From Hyaloscypha bicolor E (lineage: Eukaryota > Ascomycota > Leotiomycetes > Helotiales > Hyaloscyphaceae), in NCBI RefSeq assembly GCF_002865645.1, contig NW_020194535.1, positions 1-60,739 of the forward strand: a DNA stretch of 60,739 nt. The letters are read 5' to 3'. Shown piece by piece: positions 1 to 11,500 of the stretch. Both the position numbers and the translations under genes were made by a program. The notes below the pieces were generated by a model. The model was not told the origin of the DNA and did not search any database. It saw only the letters and a program-made list of their open reading frames with translations. Every line of letters starts with the position of its first letter. The stretch's first letter is position 1.

Positions 1-95
1 CCCTAACCCTAACCCTAACCCTAACCCTAACCCTAACCCTAACCCTAACCCTAACCCTAACCCTAACCCTAACCCTAACCCTAACCCTAACCCTA
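1..95. repeat. Telomere, (CCCTAA)n tract
   Basis: Fifteen perfect CCCTAA units run from base 1 to 90, followed by a last partial CCCTA. Read towards the left this is the TTAGGG repeat of filamentous fungal telomeres, with the C-rich strand 5'->3' from the end, as expected for the left end of a chromosome. The switch to AT-rich DNA at base 96 is abrupt. The window therefore starts at a true chromosome end rather than at an internal telomere-like tract. Confidence 0.97.
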
Positions 96-3000
96 CTAAA
101 TATAACATTTAATATAATATATAGTATATATACTAGTAGTAGTAATAGTAGTAGTAGTTTACTATATTCTAATATATTTATAGTACTGAAATTAGGTACT
201 TTTTAATTCCTATAAAAATTTAAAAGTTCTCTATTATATAATAATAGAGATAGTAATAGTATAGACTACTTTACTTATATTAGCCTATATAAAAAAACTC
301 TATTATTATATAATAGAGTACTAAATAATATTAGACTATATTAGGCTAAACTAATTTATATATTTATCTAGTATTTATATATACTTATATATTCTTCTTT
401 TCTTAGTTTAGTATTATTAAAATAAAGCTATTCTAATCTGTTTTCTAAATCCGGAATTCAGGCCTTATAATACTAATTAACTTCTAAATAGATTCTAGAT
501 AATATCTAATAAAGAATATTATTTTATTACTAAAAAATATTACTACTTTTATAGTTTTCTATTTATTAGGCTAAATAAAACTACTAATAAACCTGCCTAA
601 AATACTTTTATTTATTTTTAATCTTTTTCTTTTATATCTTATATTTATTTTAATATCTTTTTTATTAGAAATAGAATAAATAATAAATATAAGCCGCTAT
701 ATATTAATAGTTTAAAGAATTAAGTATCTAGTAAGTTAATTAAAGTTATTAATATTTCTAATCTCTTAAATATAGAAATAATATTAAAAATCGAATTAAT
801 TATCTAAAATATTTTATAATTCTAGTATTAAATATATATTTCTTATTAATTAAATAAAGAGAAGAAAATTAATAGTATAATATTTTAAAAGTTACTACTA
901 TTATAATTACTATTACTAAATATAAAATAGCTTAAAAAAGATTTTAGAAAGTATTTTAGAAACCCGAATATTATAAAATACTTTTAATATAAAGAAATAA
1001 TTAAAACTATATTTATAAATAAGCTAATCTTTTCTAGTTATTTAACTAAACTAATATTTAAAGTATTTTTAATTCTTTATCCGGATACTAATTTCTTATT
1101 ATTTAATATTATTAGTTATAAAAGTAGTTTTAAGAATTTCTTTTACTTTTATATAGAAATTAAAAAGAATTTTTACTTTAATATTAATTATATTAGAAAT
1201 ATTAATTTTTTTATATATAAAAAGAGATTTCCTATAGTTCTAATTTCTAATATATATAAATATAGATATTTATTTTCTAAATATATATAATATAGAAATC
1301 TAATATAAAGAATTTAGTTTTCTATTAATATATTATATAATATAATTTTAGTAAATTGAAATTTCTAATATATTCTAAAAGTAATAGTTATCTAAAATAG
1401 ATAATAAACCTTAATACTTAATATAATAATATTAAAACTTCTAAGAATATTTTAGAATTAAAAGAAAACCTAAAGAAAATATAAGAAAAGAGTAAATTAA
1501 TAACTATATCATATTTAAAGCCCTAAAAGTTATAGGAAAACTCTTATTTATTATTAGGCTATTAAAATAAAAGACTAGTAAATTTTATAAAAGGCTATTT
1601 TTAATTTAAAGATATATATTAAAGAAATATATTAACTAATAGATATAAATAAAATATATTAGAAATTCTAGATAAATTAAATATTATATTTTATATTTAT
1701 TAAATATTTTAAAGGCTCTTTTAAATTATAAAATAAATAAATAGTATTTATTTCTAATAAAATATTAAAGTAAAAGAAGAATAATAAGATATTATTAAAG
1801 TATTACTAAGCTATTATAATAGAAATTATTATAGTAATAAAAAGTTTAGCTATTAGAAAGCTCTAAATTATTTAATAAAATAATAGGCTATTAAAAATTC
1901 AAGAAAGAATTACTAATAATATTAATATTCTTTCTTATAATCTTTATAATAAGTAGTAAAGCAGGTTTATATTTTATATAAAGGCTTTTTATATAAAAAT
2001 ATTATTACTAGCTAGATTTATAATCTTTTTAAGTTCTAATTAAATTATCTTTTATAAAAGAAATAAATAAAAGAAAATAAGCTTAAATAAAATTATATTA
2101 TTTAATATCTAATATAATAATCTCTAATTATAGACTATTAATCTATAATATCTATTAATAAAACCACTTACTATTTCCTATAATATCTTTAAAAATCTTA
2201 AATTCTTTTTATAACCTTATAGCTAGTTTTATATTTAATTCTGAAACTAGTTTTACTATTTCTTTTACTATTAGCTACCCGAAATATTAGCTTTACTAAT
2301 ATCTATTTAGCTTATAGAAAAGTATATCTAGATTATCCCTAAAGTCTAGTAAAAAAGAGCTTTAGTAATCTCTTTTTATAAATAGCTATTTTTCTCTTTT
2401 ATTTTAAATATTATTATATATTTTTTATTTATTTACTAAATATACTTTATTTAAAAACAAATAATAATAGAATATATCTTGAAATATATATTAGTATTAT
2501 AAGAAATTATAGCCTTTATAGCTGTTTTTTTAGTAGAATATATATCTAATACTTCGAAATAGAGATATTTCTAGATATATAATAACTAAAACTCGAGATT
2601 ATATATTATTTTATTTCTAATTTTAATATATTTTAAAAAGCCTTAAAAAAGCTATTTCTAATACTTTATAAATAGTACTAACTCTATTATAATAAAGGAA
2701 CTTTAAGAGATTTACAAGAAATAGTAATTATTATTAGCTATAAATATTAGCTTATTAGATAATATTAAAGTATTATTAGTTAAAAGAAGTCTTTATTATT
2801 TTATAAGTTATAAAGTCTTATTATTCTTATTATTTATATTATAGTTATAATTATTAGTTTTGAAATATTAGATATTACTACTAATTTTAGTCTTATCTAG
2901 ATACTACTACTTCTTTTCTTATTTTTCTAGCTTTTTATTATTATTATTTTTTATTAATTCTATTACTTTTATATTTTCTTTTTTTAATTCTAATTATAAT

Positions 3001-6000
3001 ATAGAAAGCTACTTTTAGGCTCTTCTAATTTATTATTACTAGTTCTATTTTAATTATATTTCTATTTAATATAAAAATATAATAGTTTAGTAAAAAAATA
3101 GTAAAAGTATAAAAAGCTAAAAGCAGAAGCTAGTAATAACTTCTTTTATTCTTTAAAAGCTAGTTATATATTTCTTTTAAGCTTAAAAATATTTTTATTA
3201 CTTTTTCTTTTATTACTTTTATCTAATAACTAAAATAAAATAGAAAATATTATTAGAACTTAAAATTAATATATATAATTAAGCTATAAAGGCTTTTTTA
3301 ATATAAGAAGATTTAATTACTATATAATACTAGTATTTTTACTAGTTTATATATATATTTTATAAGCCTAGATTATATATATATATATTATTAGAATATT
3401 TTAAAACTATTTTATAAATATAATCTTTAATAACATTTTTTTCTTTTACTATTTTAGATATTTATCTAATATTCTAGTATTTTCTAGAACTAAAGCTAGT
3501 TTCTAAATAAGCCTTATATAGTTATACTACTTAACTAAATACTCTAGTTATATATAATAACCTTATTCTAAAAGCTTCTTTTATTTTTTATCTAATATAT
3601 TCTCTATTTTATATTTCTTAATATTATTTACTAGTATTAAAAGTAATTATAAGTTATCTAATTTTTAACTAGATAATAGATTATTTATTATAGGCTATAG
3701 TAAATTAATATAAAAGATATTATAAATTTCTTATAATATATTTAGCTTATAGCTAATAGGGCTAATAATATTAAAAACTATAAACTTTATAATTTATATA
3801 TTTAGCTTTTTATTAGATAATTCTATTTATATATTTTATAAACTCAAATAAATCTTATTATTTATTTTATAAATAGAAGTAATATTTCTAGAATAATTAG
3901 TTTAAAGCTCTTAATTTTACTATATCTTAACTATCTCAGATTAAGCCTATTCTATAATAGCCTTAATCTTAATAATAATTACTTTATTTTTCTAGATAAA
4001 TAATTTTGGCTTTATAGCTACTATAATATCTATTAAGAAATTAATAGTTTATAATAAATAGCTATAACTTAAGAAAAAAGAACTAATACTTATTACTATT
4101 AAATTCCGTTTATTAAAAGCTAGTTATATTACTAGTAATTAGCTGGCCTAATTATTTTATATATAATTAATTTATTATCTAAAAAGTACTTCTATTTTGG
4201 TATTTATTTATTTAGTTATTTTATTTATTTAAGAATAAAAAGCTATAAAACACTATTATTTATTATATCTATTTAATAAATTAAAAGCCTCTATCTAATA
4301 TTATAGCTTTAGAAAGCCTATATAAGCTATAATATATTATAATAAATAACTTAATAAAGTTTTCTAATAAAATTATTAACTAGTAAATAAAACTTCTTTA
4401 CTAGATCTATTTATAAATACTATTATTATATTAAAGCCTTAATTTAGAGAAAATAAACTAATAAAATTAATAGAAATCTTTTATTATTATTATTTAGAAA
4501 CTAGTAATAAATATAATAGCCCTTATTTATAATTTCTTTAAATCTTAGTTTATTTATAAATATTATAGTTATAAATAAATTATTTAACTAATAATTATAA
4601 ATTTAACTAGAAGAAGTTCCTTAAAACTATTATAATTATTTTATTCTTATCTAAATAATTCGTAAATATTAAGTTATAAAACTCTTATATAATTATAGTT
4701 TATAATAGCTTATAATTAAGAACTTAAAAGCATTTATAAAACTATAAATATCTATTATTATTAACTATATAGTCTAAAACTAATATTTTAATTAAAGAGG
4801 CTAAATTAACTAAAAAAATTCTTTTATTTTATTATATAATAGTTATAAGCTATTTAAAGTTTTTATTTTATATCTTTTCTTTTTCTTATAAATTATATAG
4901 CTAGTTTATAAATAATTACTTTACTAAAGATATTATTTCTATAAATATTAGGTAAATAGCATTTTCCTGAATTATATTATCTGAAATTAATTATATTATT
5001 TAATAATCTAAATATTTATTTCTTTTTTTTAATAAGTCTTAATCTCTTTTTATTAAAATATTAGAGAAATTATCTTTTTTTTAAGCCGGTATTTAATTAT
5101 TAAATTAAACTTACTAAATACTAATTACTATTTTATTTGTCTTTTAAATAATTTATAGACTATTATAAAGTATTTAAGGTTTTTATAATCTATAAAAACT
5201 ATAAACTAGCTAATACTTTTTAACTCGGCTTTCTATTTCTCTAAATAGTAAATAATAGTAAATAGCTCTTTATTATAGATTAGATAATTATATTTAACTA
5301 ATATATGCTTTTTTAAGAAAAAAGCTACTAGTTATAAAATACTATTTTTAAATTATAAAAGTATTTTACTAAAATAATAATCTAAAAAGTCTGTTTTTAA
5401 TACTATTTTATTATTTAAATTAAATTATACTAGTACTAGTACCTTAATAAATACTTATTTAAGCTAACTAAATATCTGTTTTATTTTTATATTTTATTAG
5501 AAGTTTATATTTTTTTTTATAAATCTATAAAATAAGACTATAATCTATAAGAAGTTTTTAATAAAGTACTAATAAAAGTTTATAAAACCTAAAAAGCCTA
5601 GTATATCTTTCGGATTTATTAGAGTTTTCTAGTCTATAATTATCTTAATTTTAGCTAGATCTATTTATAACTCTTTTTTAGTTTTAATAATAAAGCCTAA
5701 ATATTATATTAATTATATTTTAAACTTATATTTATTAATATTAAGCTATAATCTAGTATTCTAAAGCTTTTATAATATTATATAAATATATTCTTAGTAT
5801 TATTTTCTTATATTATTTATAAAAACTAGAATATTATTAATATAAAATTATTAAGGAACTTTTAAAATATATAATTAATATATTACTAGAAAGTATTTAA
5901 AGTATTTACTAGACTAAAAAAAGTAATAAGCTATTTAAAAAGTCTAAAGTAGATTTAGAAAATAGTTTTCTATTTATTTTTTTCTTTAATTTATATCTTA

Positions 6001-7204
6001 TAAAATATAATACTTATATTTATTTTAGTAAATTATTTAGCCTTACTAATTTATTATAAAATCTTCTAAATTAGAAGTAGTAAATAGTAATTCTTATAGG
6101 TTAGCTTATTTAATATCCGGTAATTATAATAGAACTATAAACTACTTTCTGGCTTATATATAAAAAGTACTAGTACTATTACTAGAAAGTTATTAACTTT
6201 AATAAATTTTTTATTTAATAGATCTATAAAAGTTTTATAAAATACTAATAGCTTATTCTATAATATATTATAAAGTAGTTTTTATAAAATAGTCTATTCT
6301 AACTTATTAGATATTTATAAAAGCTTAATTATATAATTAATATTCTTATAATAAACTAATAGCTTATTTGCCTTTATTTTATTAAATACTTTATAGAAAT
6401 CTGGGCTAATTTAGTTTAAAAGCTTTATTTATAGATTTATATATTTCTTTTTAGCTAGTATTTTATTAATATTTACTAAGCTAGCTATAAAGACTTATAA
6501 CCTATATTTCTGGTTTATAAAAAAGCCAAATATTATTATATCTATTAGCTTATAGCTATAAGAGTTTCTTTTAGGCTTATTATAGATCTCTAGTTCGAAA
6601 TCTTAAAAAATAAAACATTTCTTAACTATACCTAATAAAGCTTTCTTTTTTTATAGCTATATCTTATCTAGAATTATTTTATAGCCTTAATTTTTAAGAC
6701 TATATAAATATATATCTGTTTTTATTAGTATTCTCTAATATCTAAATTAAAAAAAATAATCTATAATATTATATTCTCTAATATTTTTTTCTATTAATTA
6801 TAAATACTTTAATTTAATTAATATATAAGAAAGCTAATAGTAATAAATAAATTAATCTGAAATAATTCTATAAACTAAATATCCTAAATCTATTAAGATA
6901 TAAAAAATAGCTATTTTATTTATTAAAGCTAAAATTAAAAGAAATTTCTTATTTATATATTTCTATTTATTACTATTAGCTTTTTTTATTATTTCTATTT
7001 ATATTTTTTAATAGAAATATCTAGTTTTCTAATTCTGAGAATTATAGCTTTTTATTTTCTAATTCTAGCTTTATTATTTTTATTTTAGTTATTTTTTTAT
7101 AAATTAAGTCTAATATTATAGGCTATTATAATTAATTATAAAAGTATTTATAAACTATATATTTCGAGCTATTATAGTAAATATAGAGTCTAGTTTAATG
7201 TTTT
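96..7204. other. Subtelomeric AT-rich, RIP-degraded block
   Basis: This stretch is almost entirely A and T, dense in TA and stop codons in all six frames, with no usable ORF. It is a repeat-induced point mutation (RIP) graveyard. Part of it is recognisable as a reverse-strand Ty3/Gypsy retrotransposon (separate entry). From about 96 to 3400 I could not assign any family. The right edge at about 7205 is knife-sharp: AT-rich DNA gives way within a few bases to ordinary coding composition, in the middle of an NRPS gene. No LTR or target-site duplication was seen at that edge. Confidence 0.85.
5150..5900 (-). mobile_element. Ty3/Gypsy pol relic (RT to RNase H), RIP-mutated
   Basis: Reverse-strand reading near 5812-5845 gives YINNILVF, the reverse-transcriptase YxDD box with both Asp codons turned to Asn, the G-to-A change expected from RIP. 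Further along, about 5560-5625, it reads NPKDILGFLGFINFY, the RT/RNase H connection typical of Gypsy elements. At about 5200-5450 there is an RNase H stretch (VAFFLKKAYI followed by LSNL). Order and spacing match the Ty3/Gypsy family. The element is on the reverse strand, so its gag/protease end points to the NRPS. Only about 1.3 kb remains between the RT and the 7205 edge and no LTR was seen there, so the 5' end appears truncated. Non-functional. Confidence 0.75.
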
Positions 7205-7209
7205 TAATC

Positions 7210-8553
7210 TTATATGTGATTGTTCTGGCAAAGTTGGTTCACTCCCTTGGAAATGGTGTCTTCAATGACTTCGTAGTCTTCGCTAAACGCATTTCGAATT
7301 ACGCTCTGCGCTCCTCTGCCATGGAGGTGGCACGCGAGCTCCTGGACCGTTTCGAGTCTCAGTAATGTTTGCATATCCATCTGCGCTTGATACGTCTTGT
7401 TGATCCAATTCAGAAGAGGGGCTATGGTAATGGAATCGAGACCAATGCGGGAGAATGAGTGTCGAATTGAGAACTTGCCTTGCGAGTTCCCTGATCTCCA
7501 AGACAGAAGATATTGGATCTGTTCCACGATTGGGGATATTAGCGATTCCGGCAGGTCAGGCGATAATGTGACTAGCTCAGAGGTCTTGGCCGTCTGATAG
7601 AGATTCAAAAACTCGAGCTCATCTGTGGAAAGCTGTTCGAGCCATTGCTGCATACTTCGACGATTAAGCTTGCCAGAGGACATGAGCAAAGTCTTATCCG
7701 CCGACAAGTATACGGCGGGAACCATATACTTGGGGAGGAATTCTGCTGCTTCTTGGGCACTTCTTTCCATCCAGTTTACAAGTGGTCCGGGCAATTGCTG
7801 CTGGCCGACGACTGACGATGAGGAGAGACCGGAGTCGAAATGAGAAGGTTCGAGGATAGCGACTAGCTGGGATGCGAATACTCCCGTTGACGGGTAGCAT
7901 ACGACAACCTGATCAGTAAGAGGATCTTGCTGGAGGACATGCTCGATTTCCTCAGGTTCTACGCGCTGACCTCGGATCTGAATCTGGTTGTCTCGCCTCC
8001 CAACAAAGACAAGGTTGCCTTGTTGATTGAACTTCACCAGGTCTCCGGTAAGATAGGTTGGGTAGTCGCATTCGATATTGTAAGTCTCTAGCCACGGCGC
8101 CTTGGGGAGAAACGAGGTCCTCGACTTCTCCAAATTGTTGATATATCCACCGGCAACAGCAGGGCCTTGAATCGCTAATTCGCCTACAGCTCCTAGTGGC
8201 ATGAGATACTTGTGATTTTGCGGATCCACAACCCAAGTATTGCAGCCAATTCCCTTGCCAATAACCAACGGAGACATGGTGTCTTCTACGTGATCGACAA
8301 ATGTGCATTGCACGCAGCATTCGGTTGGACCATATGTATTCTGAAGGTTGCAGCGACTCGCCCATGTGTGAATATGATGATTGTGCATTGGCTCACCCCC
8401 AAGACGAAGCACTTCTAAATTAGGTACATCGTCCGGTTGAATCATTCTTGCCACCGAAGGCGTCAGATCGATTGCATTAACGGAGAAATCGTTGATGTTC
8501 TGAGAGATTCGGAGCAGCCGTTCTTCGTCTTTCGGGACAGACACACCCTCCAC
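7210..8553 (-). CDS. NRPS-1, 3' part: end of second adenylation domain plus carrier domain (broken)
   Basis: This 447-codon frame continues the upstream NRPS frame after a frameshift near 8540-8560. It carries the rest of an adenylation (A) domain that activates an amino acid as its AMP ester: A5 NTYGPTE, A7 YLTGDLV, A8 GRRDNQIQIRGQRVEPEEIE, and A10 SSGKLNRR with the Lys. A carrier (T/PCP) domain follows with core FSRIGLDSI; the Ser is the phosphopantetheine site. About 40 residues of linker follow, as if a condensation domain should come next. The frame then stops at 7210-7212 using two codons that already belong to the AT-rich block, so the 3' end is truncated. The ATG at the nominal start is internal to the A domain and not a true start. 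Confidence 0.85.
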   Translation of the reverse strand: MEGVSVPKDEERLLRISQNINDFSVNAIDLTPSVARMIQPDDVPNLEVLRLGGEPMHNHHIHTWASRCNLQNTYGPTECCVQCTFVDHVEDTMSPLVIGKGIGCNTWVVDPQNHKYLMPLGAVGELAIQGPAVAGGYINNLEKSRTSFLPKAPWLETYNIECDYPTYLTGDLVKFNQQGNLVFVGRRDNQIQIRGQRVEPEEIEHVLQQDPLTDQVVVCYPSTGVFASQLVAILEPSHFDSGLSSSSVVGQQQLPGPLVNWMERSAQEAAEFLPKYMVPAVYLSADKTLLMSSGKLNRRSMQQWLEQLSTDELEFLNLYQTAKTSELVTLSPDLPESLISPIVEQIQYLLSWRSGNSQGKFSIRHSFSRIGLDSITIAPLLNWINKTYQAQMDMQTLLRLETVQELACHLHGRGAQSVIRNAFSEDYEVIEDTISKGVNQLCQNNHI

Positions 8554-11500
8554 TCAAAAGTGTGGCAAAAATGTCGGCGATGCACGTATCAAAGCTGTAG
8601 CTGGAAAATTGGAGCAGGCGAGTCTTTCGACGATAGAGCCCGCCATCACACTGTGCTTCTAGACCACTCGTAACTTGTTTGTGCAACAGAAGTACTCCTT
8701 TTGGCGACCCGGTGGAGCCAGACGTAAAAATGCAGTACGCCGGTGTTTCTGGTGAGCTAGGAGCATCCATCAAGAACTCTGGAGCGGGCGAGGTAGCGTT
8801 CATGATGTCTTCGAAATTGATTGTTTGAGCCACAATGTGTTGGACATGGTGTATAGTATCGGAGGAGCAGACTATCTGGTCAGCCTTCACCACTTCGACC
8901 ATGTACTTGATCCTCTGAGCAGGCAGAGTAGGATCAACCAGTAGAAAAGCATGGCCCGCAGAAAGAGTGGCCAACATTGCGACAATAGCGGCTGCAGATT
9001 TTTGATAGCAAATCGGGATAATCTTTCCCGGAATACGTCCAAGGCTTTGTGAGAGGCGCGCGACAAGAACACGGACAAGATCATCCAGCTCGGCATAAGT
9101 GTATCTGGCGTCCCATCCATGAAGAGCATCTTCATCCTTCCAGGCTTTTGCTTTGGCGAATATGCGCTCATGGAGGCATTCGCGATGTTCGAGCAGATTA
9201 CCCCAGCTCATTCGAAGGAGATCGGCAGTATTTTCGGGGCTTACTAGACTCAAGTCCATTATAGCTGTCGACGGATCTGCGTTGCGTTCCATTTCGTCTA
9301 GTAATTGTTCGAATTGCTTGGCCATCATCTGCACATCCCACACGGATAATACGCCAGGGTCGTAACGTATCCTCACCTTGATGCCTTCGGAATGTGGGAA
9401 GCATTCGATGACAAGCGGATAATGCAAATAAAAATCAGAGGCACTAGTGTCCAGTTCCACGATACGTCGAAGACCGCGACCAATGCCAGATTCCAGGTCT
9501 GACTGTACGATCAAGAGCGTTGTAAATGACGCAGCAGACGCACAACCTGGCCCAATTGATTTCATGTTCTGTATGCCATAGTGCTCGTAGTCAGACATGA
9601 GAGCCGCCTGTGTCTGCACCTGCTTGAGAAATTCATGGACATGTATAAAGCCGTCAAGCTGCAACCGCATAGGCACCGTTGCAATAGCCGGGCCGACGAC
9701 CTTTTCAGCATCCGGACAATCAAACAATGCTCTTCCATGGATGGTCATTCCGAAGACCACATCTGACTCGCCATGAATTTTCGAGATCAGTAATGCAAGA
9801 GCACTCTGAATCAATGTTGCTTGCGTTGTTACGGACCTTCGTCTCTGAATCGAGGTTTCAAAAGTAATTGAGCTTGAGGCTCGGCAAACATGATGATTGA
9901 GAGGGAGCTGCGGAAAAACGCTGCCAGCAAAGGATTCTAACCTGGAGCGCCAGAATTCTTTCGCCTCCTCAGATAGTCCCTGTTGGACCACGGCCCTTGA
10001 AAACAGCCAGAAGGGTGTCGAGCGCATCGTCTCCACCTGATCATATTCTTTCTCAGCCATTTCAAGAATAAGGCCGGTAGACCATCGATCGTACACGGAA
10101 TAGTGTACTCGCCAATGCCAAGTCAAGCAGTCATGCTCCAGATCCATACCGAGATAATGCAAGAATAATTGAGATCCACAGATCATCGGAACTGATTGGG
10201 GAAACATGTCCAATAGTCGGGCCTTGTATTCGTCAAACCGCATTGTGACATTATACAGTCCCCCGTTCTGATGGCGCACAATCCGAGTCCGCAATATTGG
10301 AGTTGCGTTAAGGACTCGTAACCATGCATTGATGAAGGCTGTCTTTGACCAAGATCTGGGAAGCCGGAACGTGTGCTCTGCAACGTATACACCTTCTTGT
10401 ATTTCACTGAGCGTCATCAGTCCGGCCTGCATCGAAGTGCAAGGATAGACATTCTCGATCAGTCCCTCATCAACGCCGCATTGCTTGGCCGCCATCTGGT
10501 GGAGCTCACTACTGACAATCTCAGGAATATGAAGGCGACTCTGCCGGGGTTGTTCAGCTTCCTCTGGTTGAAACACATTTGCCGTAGCAATGAAATGTAC
10601 CATCTGGCCTAAGGTCGGATGGAGAAAGAAGTCAGAGATAGACATCAAAATGCCAATTTGCCGCAGCTCTTTACATGCTCTCATAGCGTAAAGAGAATTA
10701 CCACCCAGGAGAAAGAAGCTAGAGGGAGATTTGACGTCTTTGGAGTCTAAACTCAAGACTCTAGCCCAAACGAGAGCCACTTTGCTTGCTAAGCCAATGT
10801 CAAGGTTCTTCGTTTGATCCTCGTGTGGAGGCCGTAAATCCATCAAATCGGTGACAGCTCGCTGCTCTGCTAAGCATACGATGCCTTTGCGGTCGAGTTT
10901 GCCGTTATGAAACCTTGGGAGTTTGTCGATTTCCAGGGCTCCGATCGGAATCATGTAAGGTGGGAGTGTCTGTACAAGGCGTTCGAATGAGCAGTTCAAA
11001 CGCGCGTGAGAAGAATCCCTGGCAAAGTCTTTGTTTTCGAGGGCAACTACCACCACAAGAACAGGTCCTCTCGCATTTCCTTTCAACATGGCTACTGTAA
11101 CAGCCAACTCCTTGACGTCTCTAAGAGCTGACCAGAGCTTGTTTTCTACCTCCTGTGGCTCGAACCGCTGGCCTGAAATTTTCAGCTGAGAGTCGATTCG
11201 TCCACGGTGGACAAATGCTGCATTTCGACCGTCTTGCTCAAAAAGATCTCCAGAGCGTACAATTACGCAGCCGCTCTGTCCGCGCTCAGGACTGCAGGCT
11301 TCGCCGTCTCGTAAGTAGCCCATGAAGTTGGTATGGCCTTCGATAACGAGCTGACCAGGCTGATCAGGTGGAAGCTCGTTGCCGTTTTCATCAAGAACGT
11401 AGCAACTGCAGGATGGAAGAGCATGACCGGCATTCAATGCGTTGCTCTCGCGCTCCGCTGCGTTTCCTGCTAGCACCATAAGCGTCTCTGAAGAGCCATA

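Noticed and set aside
8510..8565. A 43-base GT...CTCAG intron that would bridge the two NRPS-1 frames
   Set aside because: It would remove conserved residues of the A domain (VC to RISQ) that are plainly still encoded, so an indel explains the break better. A gene predictor might still call it.
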